IMG/VR virus record: IMGVR_UViG_3300009431_000980
Coordinates: 1-64,000 of that record
DNA: 64,000 nucleotides
DNA from: a virus
Reading direction: 5' to 3' (one strand)
Under the pieces are notes generated by a model. That model saw only the letters and a program-made list of their open reading frames with translations, did not search any database and was not told where the DNA came from. The position numbers and the translations under genes were made by a program. This document shows positions 17,902-28,200 of the stretch, in pieces. Numbering within the stretch: the stretch's first letter is position 1; every line of letters starts with the position of its first letter.

Positions 17902-20900
17902 TCACTCCGTTATATTTGACATGAGCCTATTCCACACAAAAGGAGAAATACCAGTCTTCTCACCATCTTTTTGTAACTGACCAACCACAATACTGGATAT
18001 ACTGCGACCCATATCGTAAATACCTTCCATTCCAGCTATGTAAGGTTTACCATTATAATTAAGATAGGCAAAGGTAAGGGGATTATTCCCTGCAATAATG
18101 CCGGCCATGCCTATTGTTTGATTTGCATAATTCTCGAATATATTCCAACCCCCTTTGATTATGAAGTAGGTCCCTCCTAGTATAGCCGCTGGGACGGCCA
18201 ATGAAAACAGAGCAGCTGTGGCTGCTACTATTGCCGTCTTACCTAGTGCTTTACCTCCACCAATTACTATATCCCAACCAAGGCGATGACTCCGGTACCT
18301 ACCAAGCATCTCAAGATAGAGAAGGTCGGCCTGGGTATTAATATCTCTATCATAGATAACCAGGTTTGGAACTATGGTTGTGGTATATCCACGCTCTGAG
18401 GAGAAGGAATGAACCACCTCTTCTACCTCCACCGGCCCATCCATATTAGTTATGTCGTCATACATATGAACAATATGCCAGGGCCGGATATGTGGATTAC
18501 CTACCAATGTAAGGCTGCCCTGATACATAGGCTTGACCACATTAGATAATATCTGGTTAGCAATATTCATGTAGTTAGGAAGAATGACCTCATTTTCATA
18601 CTTCGTGAAGTTCTTGGCCTCCAAAAAGTTGAATATTATGTTAGGATCAACATTCTTCTGATAACTAACATAGGTTCGGATATGGTTAGGATCAATATCA
18701 TAACCAATGAAGGTGTCATAAGATTTAAGCTTATCCTGATCCTCTAAAGATTTATGGGCTGTTGGCTCACCACTGAATAATAACCTGACGTGGTTGTACA
18801 TGGAATCAGACGTGGCAATAATGTCATTAGACATAATATCTTCCCAGCTATTAACGAAATGATGTTCAACGACAGGGGTAAAGTGTTTATTCGCCGCAAA
18901 CTTTTCGACATTAGCCCTCCTCATAACACGATTTATAAGGGAGTCGGTTGTATCTTGAGATGAGTAGTTGGTTGTAAAGAGATCGGAAATACTAGCGGTC
19001 AAGTCAGATTCGTAGTAATCTGTGTAATTACTGAAATACACCTCAGCCTTCTCCTTATTTACAGAGTCAAGAAAGGAACTTGAGTTCCTCTGAGTAAACT
19101 TCTTCAAAGACTGTGGTCGGTATTTGTTAATCATACCAGTAAAAGTAGTTTCCTCAAGATTACCCGTTAAGAGAACACAAAGGATTCGCCAAACTCCGGC
19201 CCTATCAGACGTTGTAAAACCTCCTACTTTTACACCTGCATGCTGCCCCCTACGCATAGATGGAAATATCTCTTCCAGTATGTCAAGAGCTCTTGTGGTA
19301 ATACATGGAGCTACGGGGTGCATATCCAAAAGCACTTGTTTTGCTAACCAGTAGATGCCTACCATAATACCTGGGCTGGTATACCCCTCAAATAATTCAG
19401 CCGCGTGGGCAAGGAGTTCCTCCTTAAATAATTGTTCAACTGTAGTAGTAGTAGGGCCATTATTACTCCCATCTAACAATTCCTTAAGTTCCTTCTCCAT
19501 CGCCTCAGTAATTTGGTCAGTTAAAGACATGTTTGACAACATCTGGTCAGAGTGTTGGTAGTATCCCTCACGCGGGCCAATGTAAAGGGTCATCCTCGGG
19601 GGTTGTTGAAGCATATTAGTTCCTTCATTATAAGGGAGTGGCCGTACAATATAATCCCCCAGATGTAGACAAGCTTCCCAGAGAGCATCCCAGCCTGTCT
19701 GGTTATATATAACCCAGTCAAAATTACCTCTGTTGTTTAGGTGATCTAAATTTCCTATTCCCAAGAAATTGGCCCATCCGTACCCCGAAGACCTTATCCC
19801 GTTCAGGTACACATTATCATATAGTTCATTACCTATATTTAGCATTAGGTGGTCTGGTCTTCTGCCTGAGAGAAGATTCTCTAAATCCTTCTGGGAAGAA
19901 GTTATATCGCCGATTAGTTTCTTATACATATCCGTATCTACACCAGCAAAATCCAATCCCCAGCCGGCTAACCACTTTGCCGGTCCACTCTTAGCAAAGT
20001 GAGCCATCTTGTAAAAGGAATTTGGTATCATATTAGGGTCTGCATCATCAAGCGCCTTCATTGTCCAGCGGCCAAAGTGATGCATCCCCGGTAGTTGGTC
20101 TAAAACACTGACCACAACACTACCAATAGTTTTCTCAGGAGACAAAGCACCAAATTTCATTCCCTTATTAGAGCCAACGGAATTTGTTAGTTCTGCTCCC
20201 CAGCTTTGGGCAGTGAACTCAAGCACAGGCCCCGGCTTCACCTCTGTGATTGTGCCCATAAAAACAACAGGAAGATGACGATAATCAGGGCCGTAGCCAA
20301 GTCGAAGCAGGATTGGTGTGCCAGGCCTGAGGCGAATACGTGGCAAGGTGGCGGGAACATCAGAATCCTTCCACATATCCTGAAAAGGATCCCCCGTGAG
20401 TTTGTTTGTGACGTTAGAAAGTTTAATAACAGCGGTCGAGCTAGCAGCGTGCTTTGACTCGACAACATCTATGGAGTTAACAGCGTCATAAGTATAGAAA
20501 TCATCAAACAAGAGCCAGTTCGGTGTATCCTCCTCAATGAAGAAAAGCTTAAATGTTGGGAATGCCCTATCCATAGTACCGTTGGTGGATGTATCTACAA
20601 TCTTAGCTAACTTCTTATCTAATTCATAACGCTCCTTCGCAGAACCGAGGTCGCTGAAGCCAAAGTAATTCATCAACGCTTCAGGATTTTCATTCTTGAT
20701 AAGGCGTACAGCATCATTATAAAGTTTGATGAGTATATTCTGTATAGCTTCCCCTTCAAAATCAACCCCATCGGTATCGGTAGCGGAGGTGATCCTTATA
20801 TATCGCTGTAATTCACCGGCGCCTTTTGCGAGGCCCTTGTTCTGGAAGTTTAGTGTATTGTCAAGTAATTTGACAAGACTTATTTCTGTATTAACACCGG

Positions 20901-23900
20901 ACCCTCCGATTGCAGCACTAACCGCATTACCAGCCTCGGTTGTTTCCCCCTCCGCATTAAAATATACTATCTTCAATCCGTTAAGTCCTATCTTCTCGTT
21001 CAAGGCTTCCTCAAGTATACTCATAAAGTAAGCGTACTCAAAACACGCGGAGCGTATTATAAGTCTTCTGAATTGCCTACTTGTCATTTGTGGTGTTATA
21101 TCACGCTCCACCCCATTCTCATCAACAAATACACGTCCGGCGGCCATTACACCTATATCCTTTAGTAAATCAGCATCTATTAGCGATTTATAGGCTAATA
21201 CAGTTTCATTTGTTATATTGCCACCTGTGTCCGTTTCAACGCCAATCACATTATTGATTTGCTCATACTCATCCCTAACATTCTCTAGCTTAAGTATATC
21301 TTTCACCTTCTCATCTACCTTTAGTTTAGTGAGAAGGTCATTTATACGTTCCCCTATCTTGTTGTGTTTATCAATAAACATTTTATTGGTAATCTGACCC
21401 TGGATAATGGCAAGCTGTAAAGCCACAGACAAGCGATAACCTGATAAAAGCTCACTCGTCTTCTTCATAGCATCCTCTTGCAGACTGCCTTTAGCCTTCA
21501 AATAGAAGGACGGGCCAAAGATATAATGGCCATTCTCCTCAAGCACGTCCGGAGGTAAATCCAGGTCAGGGTAATTACCCTTGATCATTTTGTGTGCCTC
21601 TTCGAAATATTTGCCTATACTCTTCGCGAGCTTGGTGAGATGATCTTCCTCCTCGTTGGTAAGGTATTTATCATATGTGGTGGGAGGCTCTGGTCCAACA
21701 AGGTATTGTTGTCCAAACCCCAATATACTGCTTGTAAGATAACTAAAATAACCTGGTGTATCGAAGCTACTTACTGGTGTACTGCTTGTAAAATAACCTG
21801 GTGTATCGAAGCTACTTATATTCAAATCCTCACAGGAATCAAGGAAATCGCGGAAGTCCTTTCGGCTTAAGAGAATGTAAAGGCTCTTTAATCTCATCTG
21901 ATCGAGGGTAGTGTCTATTATCCCCGGTTGTTGTAACTTAATTTCAATATCACCGACCCCGGCAACTTCCGTTCCAAAAATAGTAGCAGGTAAGGATACT
22001 ACCTCTGGATCAAGCTTTAGGAGGGTATCAATACCATTAGCAACCCTGCTAATATATCTTAGGTAATGAGCTTCAAGTTGAACAGTTAAGGACCCGACAC
22101 CTAGTTCGTAATTCTTTTCATTCTCAAAGGCACGGGCCATTTGGCAGATAATGGTTGCTCGTCTGAGTAATGGCCCAACCATACTCCTGTAGAATTTTGT
22201 CCTGGAGGTATCTTTCACCCCGGTATCGATATTATACACCTCGATAATGAATTCGTAATATGGGTTACCCCCCGGCAGTTCTCTAATTAGCTCGACACTT
22301 ACTCCATACTCCGAGCCAAGTACATATTCCCCAAATGCGTCTTTCGCTGTAGGCCTTGCATAATGTTTCTTTATCACCCTCCTGCATACTTCTGACGTAT
22401 AGAATCTGTAATCCATTATACGCTCACGAAGTGCTTTGTTTTTCTTATTATATTCCTCCTTAAGCGAGTCAAAAAAGTCATACGGCTCAAAATCCTTGGA
22501 TGGAAAGAGGGTTGCCACTGCATCCCTCGGAAGTTGGTAGGAGGGAATACTGCTTAACTGTTCAAACTTAGTAAGATCCATTTCATTTTGTACAAGCTCC
22601 AAAGTAATCTCGTACCATCCCGGAGAGCCGGAGATACTCCGTACATCCAGGTCCCTGAGGGCAAATTCGTTCAGGCCGAGGGAGTTCAATAGGCCATCAG
22701 TGATGGTGATTTTTGATAGCTCCAGATCAGCCAGGTCGTTATTGCCGCCGGACGCAACAGCACGTGAGATATGAGCTATACTTTGCCTTACATCAGTCAA
22801 ACGGGCAAGGAGATCTTCGTCTTTTGTCTTGAGATTGATAGTGACCACTGCGTTAGATATTCCCATATGTTGGAAAGTTGGGTTCTCGAAGGCGAGAATA
22901 GGAATAGGAGTAATATTATTCTGATACGAAACACCTATAGAGTTGACGACAGTATTATATCGTAGTTTAGCCTTCTGAACCGCCGTATCCTTCTGTTTCT
23001 CTAGTGCCTCCTTTAGTGCATTCTCATTGTATTTGGGACTAAGTGTATCATCCCACCCCAGAGTAAATTCGATGGGATGGACTATCTTAGGATTAACCTT
23101 TTCCTCCTTTGCCCAGTCCTCAACGGAATCATTAAAGTGCTGTCCCATAGCTTCATAGAGTTTATGATACTTATCTATTGCAATATTTAGCTTACTTTTC
23201 TCCTCATCCATTCCCGTCTCACTGGCGAGTTCTTTTCTCTTACGTAGGAGATAAACATATTGTAACAGGCTCTTCTTAATCACCTCACTGTTATTTGTGA
23301 GTTGGTCGTCATCACTTAGGAAGGTGAAATCAACCTCGATGCCTTCTGCCTTTTCCTCCGTTATCGTTTTAAATTGGTTATAAGCCTGTGTAATCTCTGT
23401 CCTCAGCTCATTAAGTGTATATCTTATACCCGCGAAGGCATCGATATAATGCTCCCAGAAACTAAAATACTTTTCTAATATTTCTGCTCCTCTACCTTCA
23501 AAGGTAAACATTCCAATATCAGTCGGTTGAACGTCTACTTCTTTACCATCAATAAGTACGCTCTTAGGCCCACCTCCCGTGGCCGCGTTAATGGCAATGT
23601 CCTTGGTGGCCAATGCCCTCATTACCTTGAGGCGGTGCAACATGTCACTTATTCCTCGCAGGTTGCGTAGTAGGTTTTGCTCCATTGTGTCGTAGACTAA
23701 GATGCTATTGTATTGGATTTTTATACCTTGCGCAGAAGTTGCATTATATTCACACCAAGGTTCTACCCTATTAGACATATCAGCAAAGTATGACTCCTTA
23801 AACTCCCTTAGGAGACCCCTGTAGTGACGTATGAAGGGCCAACTACCCCCGGGATAGAGAGTAGTTTTACCACCCGCTGGTTTACCTGCGGTACCAGGGG

Positions 23901-25038
23901 TTCCCTCCGCTGTAATGTATGTGAGGTTACCATCCTCCCTAAGGTTGATGGTGTTGTAGGCCTTACTACTTCGGTAAGTCATATACCTGGCTTGGGCCTT
24001 GGCGTCTTCTGTCTTTTTGAAGAACTTCATCTCCGATACATGGGGGAAGTGATTTATAAATGCCAGGGAGACATTGGCCTGTATCGTACCAGGAAATCCT
24101 GGAACGGTGTGTAGGGTAATTCCTTCCAGCATAATAGGGATAGGGGAAAAATCTTTAGTAGATGTATTCATCAACTGCTCCTGCTTCTTACCTACCATAA
24201 GTTTGTGGAGGGTGTTGTTCTGCACCGTGGTGAAGGGTGCCTTATGGAACATAGCGTAAAGGGGTCTCAGTTCCCTATTAATTGCATTCACACCTGTGAA
24301 GTAAAGAACCACCTGGGCCCTTGGTACTGCTGTGTTGCTGGTAATGACTGGATCACCTGAGGAGCGAAGGGTGGGAATAGAGATGGCCTGACTGTCTGAG
24401 GAGAAGTTAATGGCTGTGGGTGGGACGGTGAATTGCAGGTCACCAATAACCAGGAGGCCCAACTCCTTGGGGTCGCTCATCTTGTAGTATAGCTTCTTCT
24501 TCTCGAGATCGTCGGCGGAGGTGTCCTCAAGCTCGATGGGATAATACTCAGCCAGCAGGAAGCTACTGTTATTCTTCAAGACACGCATCTGCTTTTGAAT
24601 ATTATTTACGTAGACCTGAGCATCTGTAGGGACCGTCCAGCCGGCGTCCCCCACAGTGGGCCAACCCTGATTATATGATGCGGCGAGGAGAGCAGCATTC
24701 GGTCTGACATAAGTGCTGGGGTGAAGGTCAATATACCTCAAATAGTCAATACCAATCCGAATATTGATTTCTGGATCTTCTCCTGCTTTGGTTGTTAATT
24801 CCTTCAGATCTTGTCCATGGAATTGAGATTCCCGCCATTGTATAATCTCCACAATACTGCTGTCCGAAATAAGTTGCATTAATCCAAGTGCGCCTGTCCC
24901 GCCAGCCAAATTGAGGTCCCAGGAGCACTCTGCACCTATCATGGCATCTACAAAGTCAGGATCAATGCCGTTTTCCTTGGAGATGCGCTCAACGGTTGAG
25001 AGATAGTTGATTCTGTCAGTGGTGTTGTAAATAGACAT
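17902..25038 (-). CDS. giant tail protein with N-terminal lytic transglycosylase and hub-like C-terminal region (2378 aa)
   Basis: Residues about 10-160 form a soluble lytic transglycosylase domain: Glu37 in the GAECSWD motif as the probable catalytic acid, then GALGLMQLI, NIRIGIDYL and AASYNQG motifs. It would cut peptidoglycan during infection. Most of the middle is unrecognised, with long helical, charged tracts. Around residues 2180-2270, LTLVGNPHIRPWHIV followed by VEEVVHSFSSERGYTT resembles the phage hub/late-control (XkdQ, gp27-like) fold. A hydrophobic segment near residue 2310 (AAILGGTYFIIKGGW) could touch membrane. A 45-bp tandem duplication lies inside (21727-21818). The ATG overlaps the stop of the 61-aa gene. 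Confidence 0.8.
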   Translation of the reverse strand: MSIYNTTDRINYLSTVERISKENGIDPDFVDAMIGAECSWDLNLAGGTGALGLMQLISDSSIVEIIQWRESQFHGQDLKELTTKAGEDPEINIRIGIDYLRYIDLHPSTYVRPNAALLAASYNQGWPTVGDAGWTVPTDAQVYVNNIQKQMRVLKNNSSFLLAEYYPIELEDTSADDLEKKKLYYKMSDPKELGLLVIGDLQFTVPPTAINFSSDSQAISIPTLRSSGDPVITSNTAVPRAQVVLYFTGVNAINRELRPLYAMFHKAPFTTVQNNTLHKLMVGKKQEQLMNTSTKDFSPIPIMLEGITLHTVPGFPGTIQANVSLAFINHFPHVSEMKFFKKTEDAKAQARYMTYRSSKAYNTINLREDGNLTYITAEGTPGTAGKPAGGKTTLYPGGSWPFIRHYRGLLREFKESYFADMSNRVEPWCEYNATSAQGIKIQYNSILVYDTMEQNLLRNLRGISDMLHRLKVMRALATKDIAINAATGGGPKSVLIDGKEVDVQPTDIGMFTFEGRGAEILEKYFSFWEHYIDAFAGIRYTLNELRTEITQAYNQFKTITEEKAEGIEVDFTFLSDDDQLTNNSEVIKKSLLQYVYLLRKRKELASETGMDEEKSKLNIAIDKYHKLYEAMGQHFNDSVEDWAKEEKVNPKIVHPIEFTLGWDDTLSPKYNENALKEALEKQKDTAVQKAKLRYNTVVNSIGVSYQNNITPIPILAFENPTFQHMGISNAVVTINLKTKDEDLLARLTDVRQSIAHISRAVASGGNNDLADLELSKITITDGLLNSLGLNEFALRDLDVRSISGSPGWYEITLELVQNEMDLTKFEQLSSIPSYQLPRDAVATLFPSKDFEPYDFFDSLKEEYNKKNKALRERIMDYRFYTSEVCRRVIKKHYARPTAKDAFGEYVLGSEYGVSVELIRELPGGNPYYEFIIEVYNIDTGVKDTSRTKFYRSMVGPLLRRATIICQMARAFENEKNYELGVGSLTVQLEAHYLRYISRVANGIDTLLKLDPEVVSLPATIFGTEVAGVGDIEIKLQQPGIIDTTLDQMRLKSLYILLSRKDFRDFLDSCEDLNISSFDTPGYFTSSTPVSSFDTPGYFSYLTSSILGFGQQYLVGPEPPTTYDKYLTNEEEDHLTKLAKSIGKYFEEAHKMIKGNYPDLDLPPDVLEENGHYIFGPSFYLKAKGSLQEDAMKKTSELLSGYRLSVALQLAIIQGQITNKMFIDKHNKIGERINDLLTKLKVDEKVKDILKLENVRDEYEQINNVIGVETDTGGNITNETVLAYKSLIDADLLKDIGVMAAGRVFVDENGVERDITPQMTSRQFRRLIIRSACFEYAYFMSILEEALNEKIGLNGLKIVYFNAEGETTEAGNAVSAAIGGSGVNTEISLVKLLDNTLNFQNKGLAKGAGELQRYIRITSATDTDGVDFEGEAIQNILIKLYNDAVRLIKNENPEALMNYFGFSDLGSAKERYELDKKLAKIVDTSTNGTMDRAFPTFKLFFIEEDTPNWLLFDDFYTYDAVNSIDVVESKHAASSTAVIKLSNVTNKLTGDPFQDMWKDSDVPATLPRIRLRPGTPILLRLGYGPDYRHLPVVFMGTITEVKPGPVLEFTAQSWGAELTNSVGSNKGMKFGALSPEKTIGSVVVSVLDQLPGMHHFGRWTMKALDDADPNMIPNSFYKMAHFAKSGPAKWLAGWGLDFAGVDTDMYKKLIGDITSSQKDLENLLSGRRPDHLMLNIGNELYDNVYLNGIRSSGYGWANFLGIGNLDHLNNRGNFDWVIYNQTGWDALWEACLHLGDYIVRPLPYNEGTNMLQQPPRMTLYIGPREGYYQHSDQMLSNMSLTDQITEAMEKELKELLDGSNNGPTTTTVEQLFKEELLAHAAELFEGYTSPGIMVGIYWLAKQVLLDMHPVAPCITTRALDILEEIFPSMRRGQHAGVKVGGFTTSDRAGVWRILCVLLTGNLEETTFTGMINKYRPQSLKKFTQRNSSSFLDSVNKEKAEVYFSNYTDYYESDLTASISDLFTTNYSSQDTTDSLINRVMRRANVEKFAANKHFTPVVEHHFVNSWEDIMSNDIIATSDSMYNHVRLLFSGEPTAHKSLEDQDKLKSYDTFIGYDIDPNHIRTYVSYQKNVDPNIIFNFLEAKNFTKYENEVILPNYMNIANQILSNVVKPMYQGSLTLVGNPHIRPWHIVHMYDDITNMDGPVEVEEVVHSFSSERGYTTTIVPNLVIYDRDINTQADLLYLEMLGRYRSHRLGWDIVIGGGKALGKTAIVAATAALFSLAVPAAILGGTYFIIKGGWNIFENYANQTIGMAGIIAGNNPLTFAYLNYNGKPYIAGMEGIYDMGRSISSIVVGQLQKDGEKTGISPFVWNRLMSNITE
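21727..21818 (-). repeat. 45-bp tandem duplication within the giant lysozyme/hub gene
   Basis: A 29-base run is identical at 21745-21773 and 21790-21818, 45 bases apart, and both copies are preceded by ACTGCTTGTAA. In protein, SSFDTPGYF occurs twice, 15 residues apart. The period keeps the reading frame, so it is a recent in-frame duplication. Confidence 0.85.
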
Positions 25039-25223
25039 TAACGCTTCATAGCCTTCATCTGCCGGCCCAGGTCAATCTTATTGACGAAGTCGTAGTCATC
25101 CACCATCATATTCACATCAACCTGGTATGTCTCTTGAAGATATGATTGTAGATAGCCAATAATCTCAGTGACATCAACATCATAGGGAATATTATTTAGG
25201 TCAACCTCTATAGTAATATGCAT
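25038..25223 (-). CDS. small acidic hypothetical protein (61 aa)
   Basis: A short frame wedged between two giant genes, its TAA overlapping the next ATG (TAATG). The product (MHITIEVDLNNIPYDVDVTE...) is acidic, with one beta strand, a helix containing YLQSYLQETY and a basic end (GRQMKAMKR). Overlap at both ends argues for a real, coupled gene. It could be a small adaptor between giant tail proteins. No known family. Confidence 0.6.
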   Translation of the reverse strand: MHITIEVDLNNIPYDVDVTEIIGYLQSYLQETYQVDVNMMVDDYDFVNKIDLGRQMKAMKR

Positions 25224-25225
25224 AA

Positions 25226-28200
25226 TTAGGTCAGTAGTACTCCGTTTCCATCACGGATGTATTGTCCGATATTATGACGGCTGTATTTCTTCCTTCTATT
25301 ATTGTAGCGTATACTCGGTCGTGGAGGAAGATTCCTCCCTTGTTTTAGTTGTGGCAAGGACTCTATTGGCAGCCCTGTCAGTGTAGCCAACTTATCCATC
25401 ATAGTAGCACTGGGCTCGAGCAGCCTTGGCTTCTTCTGCTTATACACATCCAAGATGGATTGGATGGTTGGGAGATCATATTTTTCACCTCCCTCACCGG
25501 GGGTAGGTCCTAGGAGTTTACTATTAGCATTAGGATCAAGGGCCATTAGGGCTAAGGCTGCGAGGCCTGCCCATTTCACACTCTTACCTAGGGATCTGTA
25601 ACCCTCTTCACCTACATGCTCACGTATACCTGTCTTAATGGATTCTAATATTGTGCGGCGGCCGGACATCGGCATACCCCGCTGAAATTCACTTAGGCTG
25701 TAGGCAAGATTGTCCTTACCAAATATACCTGAGGCGAAGTCCTCCCACTTTGCCGAGGCCCCCAGCCCCGCCATAAGGGAGAAGTGGAATCCTATGTTAC
25801 CCTGTATTGCAGCTGTGGAGGAGTCCAGGGCCTTTTTTATATAGGTAACACCGAAGGCATCCGGTTTATTCAAGAATTCAGCTGCCTTTTGCGAGGCAAG
25901 TATTATAAGGCCAACATCCACTGTCAGTTTCCTGGATACCCTAGCCATATCCCTTACATCTGCGTCGCTTAACCTGCTTATCTTGTCGGGCGAGATAAAT
26001 TGCATCAGGGATGCATCCGGCTTTTCCGGCATTAATGCCAGCCTATTCACAACACCCTGAGATTCATCTACAATTGAGCCACTCAGCAGACTTTGATTGC
26101 TGCTAAGTATTTTATTGATAAGATCCTTCTTCAATCTTGCGGAGGATCCACTAATCTGTTCACCCCCAAGGATCTTCTGGACAGTCATTACCTCAACCAG
26201 GTTTCCTGACCACTTCTCAACAGCAGTGGCAAATTTCATACCCGATTTGGCCTCCTTATTAAGGATATAGTGCACAGCCTCCTGTACCTCTAAGGCAGAG
26301 ATGCCTTCCTCCTTAAGAAACTTAGCCAATTTCTTATTGTCGGAGAGTTCATGTGACAACTGCTCCCAGACAGATGGTTTGCCAAGGACCTGTGACTGTA
26401 GGTACTTGTGCATATTTCCAAGCCTGCCGGTCACCAATTCGTTGGTAATATATTCATCAATCAGAGATGTCTTGAGAACAGTGAAATCATGATTGGAGCG
26501 ATCGTAGAAGTCTTTCACAGGGAAAATGTCCAACGTAGCAGTTGTATCAATTACCTTCTTGTAATTCTTATTAGGTACCATATAAGTTACCCTGCCGGTC
26601 TTCTTAAAGTTCTCCGGATCAAGGTCGACAGTAACGGCATCAGTTACCCTATCCAGCGGGGCATCACCAGATACCTTCTGCTTCCAGGTTAGATATTTCA
26701 CAAGTTCCTCAGTCCGATTGGTCGCAGCTTGTATGGCCCTTGTACTTGGGGTATTGCCGGCGAAGACCATCATCCCTAAATCACCATCCCAGTCAGCCAG
26801 GTCTGATATAGCCGCCACGGGATCTATATAGACAAGGCCATGTAAGTTGCCCATCTTTGACTGTTTCTTGACATCTATATCAAGCCCTCCATGTAGTTCC
26901 CACAGAACATCTGGTACTACATACACCTTGGCCAAGCTGGTACCACTATATATAATTGGCTGCTTACCGCGGTGGATTGGGAAGGGGGAGGCAGTTTTGC
27001 CCATAAGCCAATCCCTCACCAGTTTGGGTTTAGGTATTGAACCGCCGTGCTGCTTAGCTATTCTAATTACCTGCTCCTTAGCCACATGCATCGGCATGAT
27101 CGCTTCATTGACTCCCAGGCCTTTGAACCTTATTCTCTGCAGACCGCCGTCCATAGGTCCAAACAACTGGGAACCCCCCTCGGAGGGTGCATCAACTAGA
27201 TTAGCAAAGGCCTTCTTAATATCTATCTCTGCAAACACCTTATTATTTATCTTGATAACTTCGGACTTAGGAAAGTTACTCAGGGCCTTCTCCAGGCCGC
27301 CAGGAGCTCCGTACAACTTATTCTGGAGTGTAGGAAGCAGATGGAGGGGGTGTAACAACTTGCCGTATGAGGTGGGGGCATATAGGGTAAAGGCCTTCTT
27401 GATGAGCTGAGATACGGAGGGCCCAATTACCCGTTCCTGCAGCACTCCTATGGAATGCTCCAGCTGTTGTACCTTAGACGTCCAGTTCTCAATTAACTCC
27501 TCCACAGATTTTTTTGCACCATCACCAAGACCAGCAATATCTTTGGTTGCTTGATTGAACTGCATCACATCTCTCATTACTTCCAGGGTAGACACTGCGG
27601 CCCCTCCAAGGAAGGCATTTTTTCCTCCCAGGAGGTTACTTAGGTTAGAGGATTGGAGGATAGACATCAGTACGGCAGCCTTTGGTATGGGAATGAAATC
27701 TGCACCGACCCGCAGGGATCCCCTCTTCGCCATACGCTCTAGGTAGTTAGATACCTGCCGTAGAAGTATATCTGTCTTTCCCTTCGCCATATTCGGGTTG
27801 TCCATGAGATAGCCAAATAGATGTTCCCTAAGATCAAAGGTGAAGCCTTCCTTATACAAGCTAGTCCGACCTGTATTCTTCAGCCATCCCTCAAGCTTCT
27901 CTACTCTCTTTACATCTGCCCTACTCTTTCCCACACGAGCTTTCAAAGCCTTGATTGCGCTGCTGGTATTTTGAACTTCCAGCAAGGTTATGTCCTTCAT
28001 ACTACCCTTTGTAGTGCGGAACATTTTGATCTCATTCAGGAGAGTCTTGTCCACAAGGTGAATCCTGTCCTGGTTTATCACGTCTGTAAAGTATTCTACA
28101 TCTGGTCCCGAGATACCAAAGTCATTTAATAGTTTCATCAGGTCGTGCTCACTCATACCCTCCTTCGCGCCGAGGATGCCCATATCCACCAGGGCGTCAG

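Noticed and set aside
26847-27410. 187-codon plus-strand frame
   Set aside because: Antisense shadow of the 2634-aa gene, within the polymerase-like region; no ribosome site or family features.
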